Part shown: in pieces, positions 45,377-53,638 of the stretch
Position numbering within the stretch: the stretch's first letter is position 1
Layout of the letters: each line of letters opens with the position of its first letter
Origin: Palsa-504 sp963769715
GTDB lineage: Bacteria; Actinomycetota; Actinomycetes; Streptosporangiales; Streptosporangiaceae
Direction of reading: 5' to 3'
Assembly (NCBI GenBank): GCA_963769715.1
Contig: CAVYNE010000032.1
Coordinates: 215,255 to 279,254, forward strand
DNA length: 64,000 bases
Position numbers and translations under genes: made by a program
The notes under the pieces: generated by a model
The model's input: the letters and a program-made list of their open reading frames with translations, nothing else
The model's database searches: none
Told to the model about the DNA's origin: nothing

Positions 45377-45838
45377 TTGATCGCAGATATGTCTGTTGCC
45401 CCGGAGATCGCCATCCTGGCCGAGGCTGCCCTGCTCATGCCCACGCAGCCAGCAGGTGCACAGCCGGCTACCCGCGCGCCGGAGGTCCCCAAGGTCACAC
45501 TCGGCACGCTGGCTCGCCAGTTGCGGATGCTCGCCGCCACGCCGGAGCGCTGGTGGGGACTGGTCCGCTTCGACCCGGACCGTTCGGTAAAAATCAGGGT
45601 TGAAGACCAGCCGGAGTACGAGGCCTGGCTGGTGGTCCTGCCGCCCGGCGACTCCGGCCGGGACTGTGATTGCGACGTGGCCACGATCATCGCGGGTGAG
45701 GCGACCGAGGGCGCCCCAGGCAGCGCCGTGCTGCGGCCCGGCCCGACGCGGGTGCACGGCCAGCGGCACCGGCTGCGCGGCCACGGCCCGGGCTACTCGA
45801 TCAGCCTGCACGCCGGGGCGCGCCGCGACCATCACTGA
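45377..45838 (+). CDS. Cysteine-dioxygenase-like cupin protein lacking the usual metal ligands
   Basis: 153 residues. The layout LVRFDPDRSVKIRV...YEAWLVVLPPGDSG...TIIAGEATEG...VLRPGPTRVHGQRHRL...YSISLHAG follows actinobacterial cysteine dioxygenase cupins. However, the expected HDHG metal site after the glycine turn is replaced by CDCD, leaving only the C-terminal His region. It may be a Cys-sensing or divergent enzyme rather than an active dioxygenase. TTG start chosen from SD AAGGA 6 nt upstream; ATG at 45389 is possible. The polycysteine leader upstream supports a link to cysteine. Confidence 0.65.
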   Translation: MIADMSVAPEIAILAEAALLMPTQPAGAQPATRAPEVPKVTLGTLARQLRMLAATPERWWGLVRFDPDRSVKIRVEDQPEYEAWLVVLPPGDSGRDCDCDVATIIAGEATEGAPGSAVLRPGPTRVHGQRHRLRGHGPGYSISLHAGARRDHH

Positions 45839-45931
45839 GCCAGTAATTCATTGACCCGCAATGTGGAAGTAATAGGCTGAACGCGCCGTGGCGGCAACTT
45901 CCGACACATGCCGCCAGAGAGGACGTTGGCA

Positions 45932-46921
45932 ATGATTGAGGTACGGGGGCTCAGCAAGCGGTACGGCGACAAGATCGCCGTCGACAACCTGTCATTCAGC
46001 GTGGCGCCTGGCACGGTGACGGGTTTTCTAGGCCCGAACGGCGCCGGCAAGACCACCACCATGAGGCTGATCCTCGGCCTGGACTACCCGGACGCCGGCG
46101 ACGTCGCCATCGGCGGCAAGCACTACGCGAACCTGGCGTATCCGATGCGCGAGGTGGGCGCGCTGATCGACGCCAAAGCGGTGCACGGCGGCCGGTCCGC
46201 CTACAACCACCTGCTCTGCCTGGCCCAGACGAACAACCTGCCCAAGCGGCGGGTGGGCGAGGTGCTCGAGCTGGTCGGCCTGACCGAGGTGGCGCGCAAG
46301 CGCACCAAGGGGTTCTCGCTCGGCATGAGCCAGCGGCTCGGCATCGCCGCCACGCTGCTCGGTGACCCGGCCCTGCTCATGTTCGACGAGCCGGTCAACG
46401 GGCTGGACCCCGAGGGGATCCTGTGGATCCGCAACCTGATGAAGGCGCTGGCGGCCGAGGGCCGCACGGTGTTCGTGTCCAGCCATCTGATGTCGGAGAT
46501 GGAACACACGGCGGATCACCTGATCGTGATCGGCCGCGGCCAGCTGCTCGCCGACTGCACCATGGAGGAGTTCATCGCCCGCAGTTCGGGCCAGACCGTC
46601 CGGATCTCCACCCCCCAGGCTGACCTGCTGGCCAAGGCGGTGGCCGAGGCGGGAGGCACGGTCATCCCCGGCGGCGACGGAGTGCTAACCGTGAGCGGGC
46701 TGGTCGCGGCCCAGGTCGGCGACATCGCGTTCGAGCACGGCGTGCGGCTGCACGAGCTGACCGTGGTCCGGGCCTCGCTTGAGGCGGCCTTCATGGAGCT
46801 GACCGCCGACAGCGTGGAATACCGGGCCGCCGGGGATGAGCAGGGCCAGCCGCCCGCCCCGGAGCTCGCCGCGCAGGGCCAGTCAACGCAGGGGCAGTAC
46901 AGTCACGAAGGGCGGATCTGA
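45932..46921 (+). CDS. ABC transporter ATP-binding protein
   Basis: 329 residues. Walker A GPNGAGKTT (near 37), signature FSLGMSQRLG (variant of LSGGQ), Walker B LLMFDEPVNGLDPEG and H-loop VSSHLMSEME; C-terminal extension about 220-329. ATG 45932 has AGAGAGGA about 8 nt upstream; a longer start at 45908 is disfavoured. The permease gene starts 1 bp after its stop. This bcrA-like group serves antibiotic or peptide resistance in many actinobacteria, but the substrate is unknown here. Confidence 0.94.
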   Translation: MIEVRGLSKRYGDKIAVDNLSFSVAPGTVTGFLGPNGAGKTTTMRLILGLDYPDAGDVAIGGKHYANLAYPMREVGALIDAKAVHGGRSAYNHLLCLAQTNNLPKRRVGEVLELVGLTEVARKRTKGFSLGMSQRLGIAATLLGDPALLMFDEPVNGLDPEGILWIRNLMKALAAEGRTVFVSSHLMSEMEHTADHLIVIGRGQLLADCTMEEFIARSSGQTVRISTPQADLLAKAVAEAGGTVIPGGDGVLTVSGLVAAQVGDIAFEHGVRLHELTVVRASLEAAFMELTADSVEYRAAGDEQGQPPAPELAAQGQSTQGQYSHEGRI

Positions 46922-46922
46922 C

Positions 46923-47765
46923 ATGGCCGCGATGACCACCCAGCCCGCCCGCCCGCCGGTCCTGCCGCCGCCCTCCGGGCGAGCGGGTTTCGGCGGGACG
47001 CTGCGCTCGGAATTCACCAAGATCCGTTCGGTCCGCTCGACGTACTGGACGCTGCTCGTGCTGCTGGCGGTCAGCATCGGGATCGGCGCGGCGATCAGCG
47101 GGGGCACCGCGGCCAACTGGTCGCACATGGCGCCTTCCGACCGGGCGACCTTCGATCCCACCCAGGCCAGCGTGGCTGGGCTCTTCTACCTGGGCCAGCT
47201 CGTCATCGTGGTGCTCGGGGCGATGGTGCTCACCGCCGAGTACTCCACCGGGATGATCAGGACCTCGCTGACCGCGATGCCCAGGCGCGGCACCGTCTAC
47301 GCGGCCAAGGTGGTGGTCTTCGCCGTCGTAGCCCTGGTGGTCACGTTCGTGGCGGCCTTCATCGCGTTCTTCCTCGGCCAGACGCTGCTGGCCAGCACGC
47401 ATGACAGTGCGACGCTGTCCCAGCCGAACGTGCTGCGCGCCGTCATCGGCAGCGCGTTGTACGTCACCCTGTGTGGCCTGTTCGCGTTCGCCGCCGGGGC
47501 GATCCTGCGGCACACCGCCGCCGCCATCACCTCGGTGATCGGGCTGCTGTTCGTGATCCCCATCCTGGCCCACCTGCTGCCGAACAGCTGGTACCAGGAT
47601 CTGGCGCGGTGGCTGCCTGATGCCGCGGGCCGGGCCCTATCGGTCACCGTCGGACCGCAGCCTCCGCACCTGTTCTCCCCGTGGGGTCAGTTCGCCGTGT
47701 TCGCCGTCTACACGGTGATCCTGCTCGCCGTGGGCGCCACGCTGTTCCGCAAGCGCGACGCTTAA
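46923..47765 (+). CDS. ABC-2 type transporter permease
   Basis: 280 residues, about six hydrophobic helices after a Pro-rich N terminus. LRSEFTKIRSVRSTYWTLLVLLAVSIGIG is the typical start of actinobacterial ABC-2 permeases paired with BcrA-like ATPases; TAEYSTGMIRTSLTAMPRRGTVYAAK is the usual cytoplasmic loop. ATG at 46923 lies 1 bp after the ATPase stop. Functions with the preceding ATPase. Confidence 0.93.
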   Translation: MAAMTTQPARPPVLPPPSGRAGFGGTLRSEFTKIRSVRSTYWTLLVLLAVSIGIGAAISGGTAANWSHMAPSDRATFDPTQASVAGLFYLGQLVIVVLGAMVLTAEYSTGMIRTSLTAMPRRGTVYAAKVVVFAVVALVVTFVAAFIAFFLGQTLLASTHDSATLSQPNVLRAVIGSALYVTLCGLFAFAAGAILRHTAAAITSVIGLLFVIPILAHLLPNSWYQDLARWLPDAAGRALSVTVGPQPPHLFSPWGQFAVFAVYTVILLAVGATLFRKRDA

Positions 47766-47810
47766 GGCGCCCGCCAGCCGGGCGCGCTCGTCTACACCGG
47801 GCGCGCCCGG

Positions 47811-48659
47811 CTACGGGAGCGTCAGGATCTCGTAGCCGTCCTCGGTGACAAGGATTGTGTGCTCGAACTGCGCGGTGCGCTTGCGGTCCTTGGTCACCGC
47901 CGTCCAGCCGTCCGGCCAGATGTCGTAGTCGATGGTGCCGAGGGTGAGCATCGGCTCGATGGTGAACGTCATCCCCGACTCCATGATCACGTTGTTGTGC
48001 GGGTCGTCGTAGTGCGGCACGATCAGCCCCGAATGGAACGTCCGGCCTATCCCGTGCCCGGTGAAGTCCCGCACCACCCCGTAGCCGAACCGCCGCGCGT
48101 ACGACTCGATCACCCGGCCGACGGCGTTCAGCGGGCGGCCGGGGGCCACCGCGCGGATGCCGCGCATCATCGCCTCGTGTGTGCGTTCCACCAGGAGCCG
48201 TGATTCGGTGTCCACGTCGCCGGCCAAGAACGTGGCGTTGGTGTCGCCGTGCACCCCGCCGATGTAACCGGTGATGTCAATGTTGACGATATCGCCGTCA
48301 TTGATCAATGTGTCGTCGGGGATCCCGTGGCAGATCACCTCGTTCAGCGAGGTGCACAGCGACTTCGGGTAACCGCGGTATCCGAGCGTGCTCGGGTAAG
48401 CGCCGTGGCTGACGAGGAAGTCGTGACCTATCTGATCGAGGTAATCGGTCGTGACGCCTGGTGCCACGGCAGCGCCGACCGCCTCCAGTGCCTGGGCGGC
48501 CAGCTTGCCCGCCACCCGCATCCGCGCGATGATCTCCGGCGTCTTGACGTCGGGTTCCCCGGTCTTGGGACGCTTCTTGCCCACGTACTCCGGCCGCGTG
48601 ATCTCCGCGGGGACCTGACGCGTGGGTGAAAGCCGGCCCGGATGTAGCACTGTCGCCAT
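47811..48659 (-). CDS. map: Methionine aminopeptidase, type Ic
   Basis: Removes initiator Met from nascent proteins. 282 residues: an N-terminal extension of about 40 residues with LSPTRQVPAEITRPEYVGK, as in mycobacterial MapB, then the pita-bread fold. Metal ligands lie in NIDITGYIGGVHGDTNATF, the TGHGIG segment, TIEPML and QFEHT. Cytoplasmic, ribosome-associated. Divergent from the small SPOR-like protein gene. Confidence 0.96.
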   Translation of the reverse strand: MATVLHPGRLSPTRQVPAEITRPEYVGKKRPKTGEPDVKTPEIIARMRVAGKLAAQALEAVGAAVAPGVTTDYLDQIGHDFLVSHGAYPSTLGYRGYPKSLCTSLNEVICHGIPDDTLINDGDIVNIDITGYIGGVHGDTNATFLAGDVDTESRLLVERTHEAMMRGIRAVAPGRPLNAVGRVIESYARRFGYGVVRDFTGHGIGRTFHSGLIVPHYDDPHNNVIMESGMTFTIEPMLTLGTIDYDIWPDGWTAVTKDRKRTAQFEHTILVTEDGYEILTLP

Positions 48660-48679
48660 GCTTTGGGAGTCTAATGTGC

Positions 48680-48856
48680 ATGGAGAACGAACAGGGAAAG
48701 CGATGGTGGTACAGCCTCAAGTACCACACCGTAGAGGACGACGACGGTCCCACCCCGGGCAAGGACCGGCTCGGGCCGTATCCGACCCGGGAAGCGGCCG
48801 CCCGCGCGCTGGAAACGGTGCAGGAGCGAAACAAGGAATGGGACGCGCAGGACTAG
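48680..48856 (+). CDS. Small SPOR-like protein
   Basis: 58 residues: MENEQGKRWWYSLKYHTVE, then LGPYPTREAAARALETVQER. The WWY start and the GPYPTREAA helix resemble the short actinobacterial SPOR-type proteins found beside map, but it has no membrane anchor. ATG 48680 is 10 nt after GGGAG; a longer frame exists upstream. Function unknown. Confidence 0.75.
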   Translation: MENEQGKRWWYSLKYHTVEDDDGPTPGKDRLGPYPTREAAARALETVQERNKEWDAQD

Positions 48857-48881
48857 TCCGGGATAATACTAGGCTAGGGCT

Positions 48882-49814
48882 GTGAGCGACGAACTGCCGG
48901 CCGTGGCCGAGGCGCGGATGGCGGAAATCCGGCGCAGCGGCACCTGGGGTTCGGCGCTGACGACCGACGAGTTCGCCGCGATCCGCAGCGTCGGCTTCGA
49001 ACCGGTCGGGCAGGTCCTCGGCGCGTGCGTCTACAACATCGGCTACACCGGCGGCTACAACTGCCCGGGCGCCTGGGGGTCGTGGGGCTACGTCCCAGCC
49101 CGGACCACCACGCAGGTGTCGGGCCGGGGCGGTTTCGGCTCGTACGGGCCGCTGGTCCAGGCGATGTACCAGGCGCGGCACAAGGCCCTGGACCGGATGA
49201 CCGCCGAGTGCGAGGAACTGGGCGGCCACGGGGTGGTCGGCGTCCGGCTGACCATCGGGGGGTTCCCGGCCGGCGGTCTTGAGTTCAAGGCGATCGGTAC
49301 GGCCATCCGCGCTCCGGGCGTGCCGCCGGTGTCCGCCTGGCCTGCGCGCGGCGGCCACCCGAAACGGCCGTTCACCTCCGACCTTTCCGGCCAGGACTTC
49401 ACCAAGCTGATCATGAAGGGCTGGGTGCCCGCCGGGCTCGCGCTCGGCATCTCGATCGGGTCCCGGCACGATGACTGGCTGACCGTCGGCCAGACCCGCT
49501 GGGGCGCGGGGAACGCCGAGGTGGTCGGCTATACCGAACTCGTCAACGACGCCAGGCACGACGCGCGGGTTCAGCTGGAACGCGACGTCGCGCGGCTCGG
49601 CGGCGAGGGCGTGGTGATCGCCGACATGGAGATGCACGTGCGGGAACGCGAGTGCCCGGTCCAGGAAGGCCGCCGCGACCACATCGTGGAGGCCACCATC
49701 ATCGGCACCGCGATCGCCAGGTTCAGCGTCTCGGCAGAGCGGCACAGCGGCTCCACGCTGACCGTCATGTCACTCGACCCCCAGCGCCGCCAGGCCGCCA
49801 GGATCCGGATCTAG
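48882..49814 (+). CDS. Double YbjQ-like (heavy-metal-binding fold) protein 1
   Basis: 310 residues made of two YbjQ/DUF74-type domains (about 25-140 and 165-290). Each begins (F)TSDLS/ALTTDEF, runs through GFEPVGQVLGACVYNIGY or GWVPAGLALGISIG, and carries the helix with ARxxALDRM / ARHDARVQLERD, then GVVGVRLTIGG / GVVIADMEMH and the (A)IGTAI strand. The family forms pentamers or decamers of unknown function in the cytoplasm. GTG start. Followed 8 bp later by a paralogue, so the pair is an operon from duplication. Confidence 0.82.
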   Translation: MSDELPAVAEARMAEIRRSGTWGSALTTDEFAAIRSVGFEPVGQVLGACVYNIGYTGGYNCPGAWGSWGYVPARTTTQVSGRGGFGSYGPLVQAMYQARHKALDRMTAECEELGGHGVVGVRLTIGGFPAGGLEFKAIGTAIRAPGVPPVSAWPARGGHPKRPFTSDLSGQDFTKLIMKGWVPAGLALGISIGSRHDDWLTVGQTRWGAGNAEVVGYTELVNDARHDARVQLERDVARLGGEGVVIADMEMHVRERECPVQEGRRDHIVEATIIGTAIARFSVSAERHSGSTLTVMSLDPQRRQAARIRI

Positions 49815-49822
49815 GAGAGACC

Positions 49823-50674
49823 ATGACCGATCAGGGGAACATCGCGACCGAACTCGATGCCGCGGGCGTTCCGCACGATGCCATGCGCCGCCTGGCTGAG
49901 CTGCAGCCCGGCCGGCCCGGGTCGATCTTCACCTCCGACCTGTCGGTCAACGAGTTCCTGCTGGTCCGCGAGGCCGGGTTCCGGCCGCTCGGCCTGGTCC
50001 TGGGCAGCTCGATTTACCACGTCGGGCTGCAGATCGGCCGCTGGGGCCGCAACCAGGAGCTCGACGTGCTCTCCCAGGCCATGTACCACGCGCGTGAACT
50101 GGCCATGACCCGGATGGAAGCCGAAGCGGACGCCCTGCACGCCGACGGGATCGTCGGTGTCCGGCTGGACGTGGAGATGAAGGAGTTCGGCGCGGACATT
50201 GCCGAGTTCATCGCGGTCGGCACGGCGGTCAAGGCCGAAGAGGGCGCGGGCGGCGGCGGAGTCGACAACTGGCGCAACAACAAGAACCAGCCGTTCACCT
50301 CGGACCTGTCCGGCCAGGACTTCTGGACGCTGATCCGGGCCGGCTATGCCCCGCTCGGTATGGTCATGGGCTCGTGCGTGTACCACATCGCGCACCAGCG
50401 GATGGGCGCCAAGATGGGCAACATCGGCAAGAACGTAGAGATCGAGCAGTTCACCCAGGCCCTGTACGACGCCCGGGAACTGGCCATGAGCCGGATGCAG
50501 GCCGAAGCCGAGGCACTGCACGCGGAAGGCATCGTCGGCGTCCAGTTGCGCCAGCACAGCCACACCTGGGGTTCGCACACCACCGAGTTCTTCGCCATCG
50601 GCACGGCCGTGCGCCCGCTGCGCCCAGACCACATCATCGAGCGCCCGACGATGGTGCTGACCCTGGACGCCTAG
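49823..50674 (+). CDS. Double YbjQ-like protein 2
   Basis: 283 residues, paralogue of the preceding protein with two YbjQ-like domains (about 30-135 and 155-265): FTSDLSVNEFLLVREAGFRP and FTSDLSGQDFWTLIRAGYAP, then ARELAMTRMEAEADALHADGIVGVRLDVE and ARELAMSRMQAEAEALHAEGIVGVQLRQH. The two internal repeats are closer to each other than in protein 1. ATG 49823 has TAGGAGAG upstream. Convergent with the SIS-like gene, overlapping its 3' end by 4 bp. Function unknown. Confidence 0.82.
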   Translation: MTDQGNIATELDAAGVPHDAMRRLAELQPGRPGSIFTSDLSVNEFLLVREAGFRPLGLVLGSSIYHVGLQIGRWGRNQELDVLSQAMYHARELAMTRMEAEADALHADGIVGVRLDVEMKEFGADIAEFIAVGTAVKAEEGAGGGGVDNWRNNKNQPFTSDLSGQDFWTLIRAGYAPLGMVMGSCVYHIAHQRMGAKMGNIGKNVEIEQFTQALYDARELAMSRMQAEAEALHAEGIVGVQLRQHSHTWGSHTTEFFAIGTAVRPLRPDHIIERPTMVLTLDA

Positions 50675-51348
50675 GAGCCGGTCGGGCCGCTCACCGCGTC
50701 CAGCAGGCGCGCCACCCGGTCCCGCAGGCCCCGCACGCCCGGCCGGTAACGCTGGTATCCGGCCGTCCCCGGCTGGGAGATGCGGGCATCGGCGCTGGCC
50801 ACGCCGAACTCTCCGCGCTCGAAGCGCTCGGCCGCGCCGATCTCGGCGACCGCCGAACTGATCAAGTGCTGCGCGCCGCCGAACGACACCGCGTCGAAGC
50901 CCGCCCGGATCGCCATGGACTCGTGGGCCAGCGCGTCAAGCTCCGGATCGCCCTGGTCGAGCGCGAAGATGGTGGCTCCGGTCCGCCGTGCGTCGTCGAC
51001 GCGCTCGAGCAGCGGGACCGGCGCGGTGGTCGGCGACACGACGAAGAGCGTCTCGCCCCGCTGGGCGGCTTCCAGCCGCTCGAGACCGACCCGCAGGTGC
51101 GACGGCGCGCCTTCGGGGATCCGCCAGCGGACGAGGGTGGGCATCAGCTCGGGAATCCCGGACAGCCTGCTTTCCTCGTCCATGTGAGCGGTGAGATGCC
51201 AGGGCTCCTCGTCCGGGGTGCCGACCAGCAGGAGCCCGCCCTGCGAGCGCGTGGCCCTGCGCAGCCCCTGCGCGAACGTTCGAGTCCGCTCAAGCCAGCC
51301 GGTCGAGGCAAGGAGCGCACGCAGAGTGGTCACCTGATTCGCGTCCAC
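50671..51348 (-). CDS. Conserved actinobacterial protein, possible SIS-like fold
   Basis: 225 residues, no signal peptide or membrane helix. GGLLLVGTPDEEPWHLTAHMDEESRL, ETLFVVSPTTAPVPLLERVDDARRTGATIFALDQGDPEL and the C-terminal RPGVRGLRDRVARLLDAVSGPTG give alternating strands and helices, like SIS/Rossmann-type sugar-isomerase folds. I do not recognise a characterised function. It lies divergent from npdG across a palindromic repeat. Confidence 0.7.
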   Translation of the reverse strand: MDANQVTTLRALLASTGWLERTRTFAQGLRRATRSQGGLLLVGTPDEEPWHLTAHMDEESRLSGIPELMPTLVRWRIPEGAPSHLRVGLERLEAAQRGETLFVVSPTTAPVPLLERVDDARRTGATIFALDQGDPELDALAHESMAIRAGFDAVSFGGAQHLISSAVAEIGAAERFERGEFGVASADARISQPGTAGYQRYRPGVRGLRDRVARLLDAVSGPTGS

Positions 51349-51410
51349 GTACCTATGGTGCCCCTAAATGTCCGTACGCGCAGCCAAATCCGCAGGTGTT
51401 CTGTGTTCTC

Positions 51411-51500
51411 TCGGGGGGACGATCCCCCCCAGACCCCCCCTGATCCTGGGGGAAAACCTTTTCCCCCAGACCCCCTCGGCCCCCCTGGCGGGGGGTGCTG
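51411..51500. repeat. Dispersed GC-rich palindromic repeat, copy C (inverted)
   Basis: On the minus strand it reads CCAGGGGGGCCGAGGGGGTC, CTGGGGGAAAAGG with TTTTCCCCCAG, then GGGGGGATCGTCCCCCC, the same blocks in the same order as 10965-11070 and 7686-7756. It sits in the divergent gap between the SIS-like gene and npdG, about 35 bp before npdG. Confidence 0.8.
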
Positions 51501-51534
51501 CCGGGCCGGACCTCCTGGCTGGGATGATCAGTTC

Positions 51535-52215
51535 ATGACTGAGCGCGAAACCCCGTCCGTCGACGGACTCGTCATCGGCATCCTCGGCGGTACCGGAGAT
51601 CAGGGACGAGGCCTGGCCCGCCGGTTCGCGCTGGCCGGGCACCCGGTGATCATCGGGTCCCGCAGCCGTGAGCGCGCGCACGACGCGGCCCAGCAGATCG
51701 CGGAGGAGACCGGGCCGAACGTCCGGGGCCTGGCCAACGCCGAGGCCGCCCGTGAGGCGAGCGTGGTGATCGCCGCGGTGCCGTGGGAGGGCCACGGCGA
51801 CCTGCTGTCCGGGCTGACGGCGGAACTGGCGGGCAAGATCGTGGTGGACTGCGTGAACCCGCTCGGCTTCGACCAGCGCGGCGCCTACCCGCTGCCGGTC
51901 GCCGAGGGCAGCGCGGCCCAGCAGGCCGCGGTGCTGCTGCCCGACAGCCGGGTGGTGGCGGCGTTCCATCACGTGTCCGCCGTCCTGCTCCTGGACCCTG
52001 AGATCGACACCATCGACCTGGACGTCCTCGTGCTCGGCGACGACCGGCAGGCCACCGACCTCGTGCAGGCCCTGGCGGCGCGGATTCCCGGTGTGCGCGG
52101 CATCTACGCAGGCCGCCTGCGCAACTGCGGCCAGATCGAGGCCCTGACTGCCAACCTGGTCTCGATCAACCGCCGGTACAAGGCTCACGCAGGCCTGCGC
52201 ATCACCGACATTTAA
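51535..52215 (+). CDS. npdG: F420-dependent NADP+ reductase
   Basis: Transfers hydride between coenzyme F420 and NADP+. 226 residues: VIGILGGTGDQGRGLARRFALAGHPVIIGSRS binds NADP, and VVIAAVPWEGHGDLL, VVDCVNPLGFD, AFHHVSAVLLL and NCGQIEALTANLVSINRRYK are typical FNO/NpdG segments. ATG 51535 gives the family N terminus; the longer open frame upstream crosses the palindromic repeat and is not coding. Indicates an F420-using actinobacterium. Confidence 0.93.
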   Translation: MTERETPSVDGLVIGILGGTGDQGRGLARRFALAGHPVIIGSRSRERAHDAAQQIAEETGPNVRGLANAEAAREASVVIAAVPWEGHGDLLSGLTAELAGKIVVDCVNPLGFDQRGAYPLPVAEGSAAQQAAVLLPDSRVVAAFHHVSAVLLLDPEIDTIDLDVLVLGDDRQATDLVQALAARIPGVRGIYAGRLRNCGQIEALTANLVSINRRYKAHAGLRITDI

Positions 52216-52360
52216 ACGCCTAATTATCCCGAACGGGTTCTGGTCCCCGCCCCGGCCACCCTGCCAGCCGCTGGAGGAGGTCCGCGGCATCGCGTCGAGA
52301 GCCCTCCCGAGGCTAACGTAAAGCCGGGACCGGGTGCGGGCGAGGGAGGTGGCGGGCGTC

Positions 52361-53638
52361 GTGACTGAGAACCTGATTCTCCCGGTGCCTGAGCTCATGT
52401 CGGCCGTTTACCTGGTTCCCCTGTCGCTCTCCGCGCAGGCCGCGAAGGACCGCGCGACCGCCGGGCTGTCCGCCCGCATAGCCAGCCCGGTGGGCGTCGC
52501 CGTGCGGATGATGCTGGACGCCGGCGCGGTGACGGTTCACGCCATGTCATCGTCGTCGCTGCCGCCGGTGCCCGCCCCGCTGCAGGAATACCTGGGCGTA
52601 GCCGCCGAACTGGTCCGCGCCGTCGCCGAGGCCAGCGAGTTCGTCATGGTCCGGGCCTCGTGTCCGCCGGGCTGGCCGCCGATGCACGAATGGGCCGGGC
52701 GGGCCTGCGCCGCCGTGCTGGCCAGCCAGGCGGGCGTTCCCCTCGTGGACGCAGGCACCCCCAAGGTCTTGGCCGCGGACGCGGCCCTGCGGACGCTGCC
52801 CGGCGCCGAGGACGCCAGGTTCAGGCTCGCGGACTGGGTGCTGGTGTTCTCCTCGGCCGGGATCGGGGGCCTGTGGATGACGACCAAGGGCCTTGGCCGG
52901 TTCGGCCTGCCCGAGCTTGGTGTCCGCAACGTGCCCCCGCAGTTGGGCCAGGCCTGGACGCGCGTGCTGGCGGGTCTGGCCTCGAGCCTGCTCGGCACCT
53001 GGCTGACCGCGCTGCGCGACCGGGCCGAGCCCGCCTTTGCCCAGTTGCCTGCCGTGCTTGAGGTCGGCGAGGCCGACATCGCCAGGGCCTACGATGCCCC
53101 CGTCACCGAGGGTCCGGCGGTGCCCGTTCGGCTCACGTTTGATCCCAGCCCGCAGGACAGCGCGGTCAGCTTCCTGTCCGTCCAGCCGCCGGATGACTAT
53201 CCGGCCTCGGCCGGGGAGTTCCTAGCCGGCGTGTGCGCGGTGCTGTTCGGCCAGCGGAAGCTCCAGATCCGGTACCTGGCGCCGTCGGATGAGATGGAGC
53301 GGGCTATGCAGGCCGCGCGGGAGGCGCTGCCGGCCGTCCGCGCCCGGTTCCTGGCCGGTGACCTGCCGCCGCGAGCCCAGCTGATGGTCAAGCACGAGAT
53401 TTCGGTGCCGGGACGGGCCGAGTACCCGTGGGCGTACGTCACCTCGTGGGCTGATCCGGCCCGGATCCTGGCCAATTCCGCTGGTGAAGCCACCCTGGAC
53501 CCGGGCATTCGAGCCGGCCGCCCGATCGTCGTCGCCGCCGAGACGATCATCGACTGGGCGATCTGGATCGACGGGAGGGGCATCGTCGAAGGCGGCCAGA
53601 CCAACGTGATCGCCCAGGGCCACGCCACTTATGGTTAG
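52361..53638 (+). CDS. DUF2314-domain protein of unknown function
   Basis: 425 residues. The C-terminal third (about 310-420) looks like DUF2314: ALPAVRARFLAGDLPPRAQLMVKHEI..., YPWAYVTSWADPARI, GRPIVVAAETIIDWAIWIDGRGIVEGGQT. The first 300 residues, with Cys-Pro-Pro-rich VMVRASCPPGWPPMHEW and TKGLGRFGLPEL, are not recognised but resemble DUF4261-type globular sequence. No signal peptide. GTG 52361 chosen (SD GGGAGG 11 nt upstream); 52349 and 52334 are in-frame alternatives. Convergent with the metallophosphoesterase gene (4-bp overlap). Confidence 0.7.
   Translation: MTENLILPVPELMSAVYLVPLSLSAQAAKDRATAGLSARIASPVGVAVRMMLDAGAVTVHAMSSSSLPPVPAPLQEYLGVAAELVRAVAEASEFVMVRASCPPGWPPMHEWAGRACAAVLASQAGVPLVDAGTPKVLAADAALRTLPGAEDARFRLADWVLVFSSAGIGGLWMTTKGLGRFGLPELGVRNVPPQLGQAWTRVLAGLASSLLGTWLTALRDRAEPAFAQLPAVLEVGEADIARAYDAPVTEGPAVPVRLTFDPSPQDSAVSFLSVQPPDDYPASAGEFLAGVCAVLFGQRKLQIRYLAPSDEMERAMQAAREALPAVRARFLAGDLPPRAQLMVKHEISVPGRAEYPWAYVTSWADPARILANSAGEATLDPGIRAGRPIVVAAETIIDWAIWIDGRGIVEGGQTNVIAQGHATYG

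Noticed and set aside
45247..45603. 118-codon plus-strand ORF overlapping the polycysteine leader
   Set aside because: Different frame from both the leader peptide and the cupin gene, with no SD or recognisable domain.
50374..51534. Upstream in-frame extension of npdG across the palindromic repeat
   Set aside because: It overlaps two other supported genes and the repeat; the family N terminus begins at ATG 51535.
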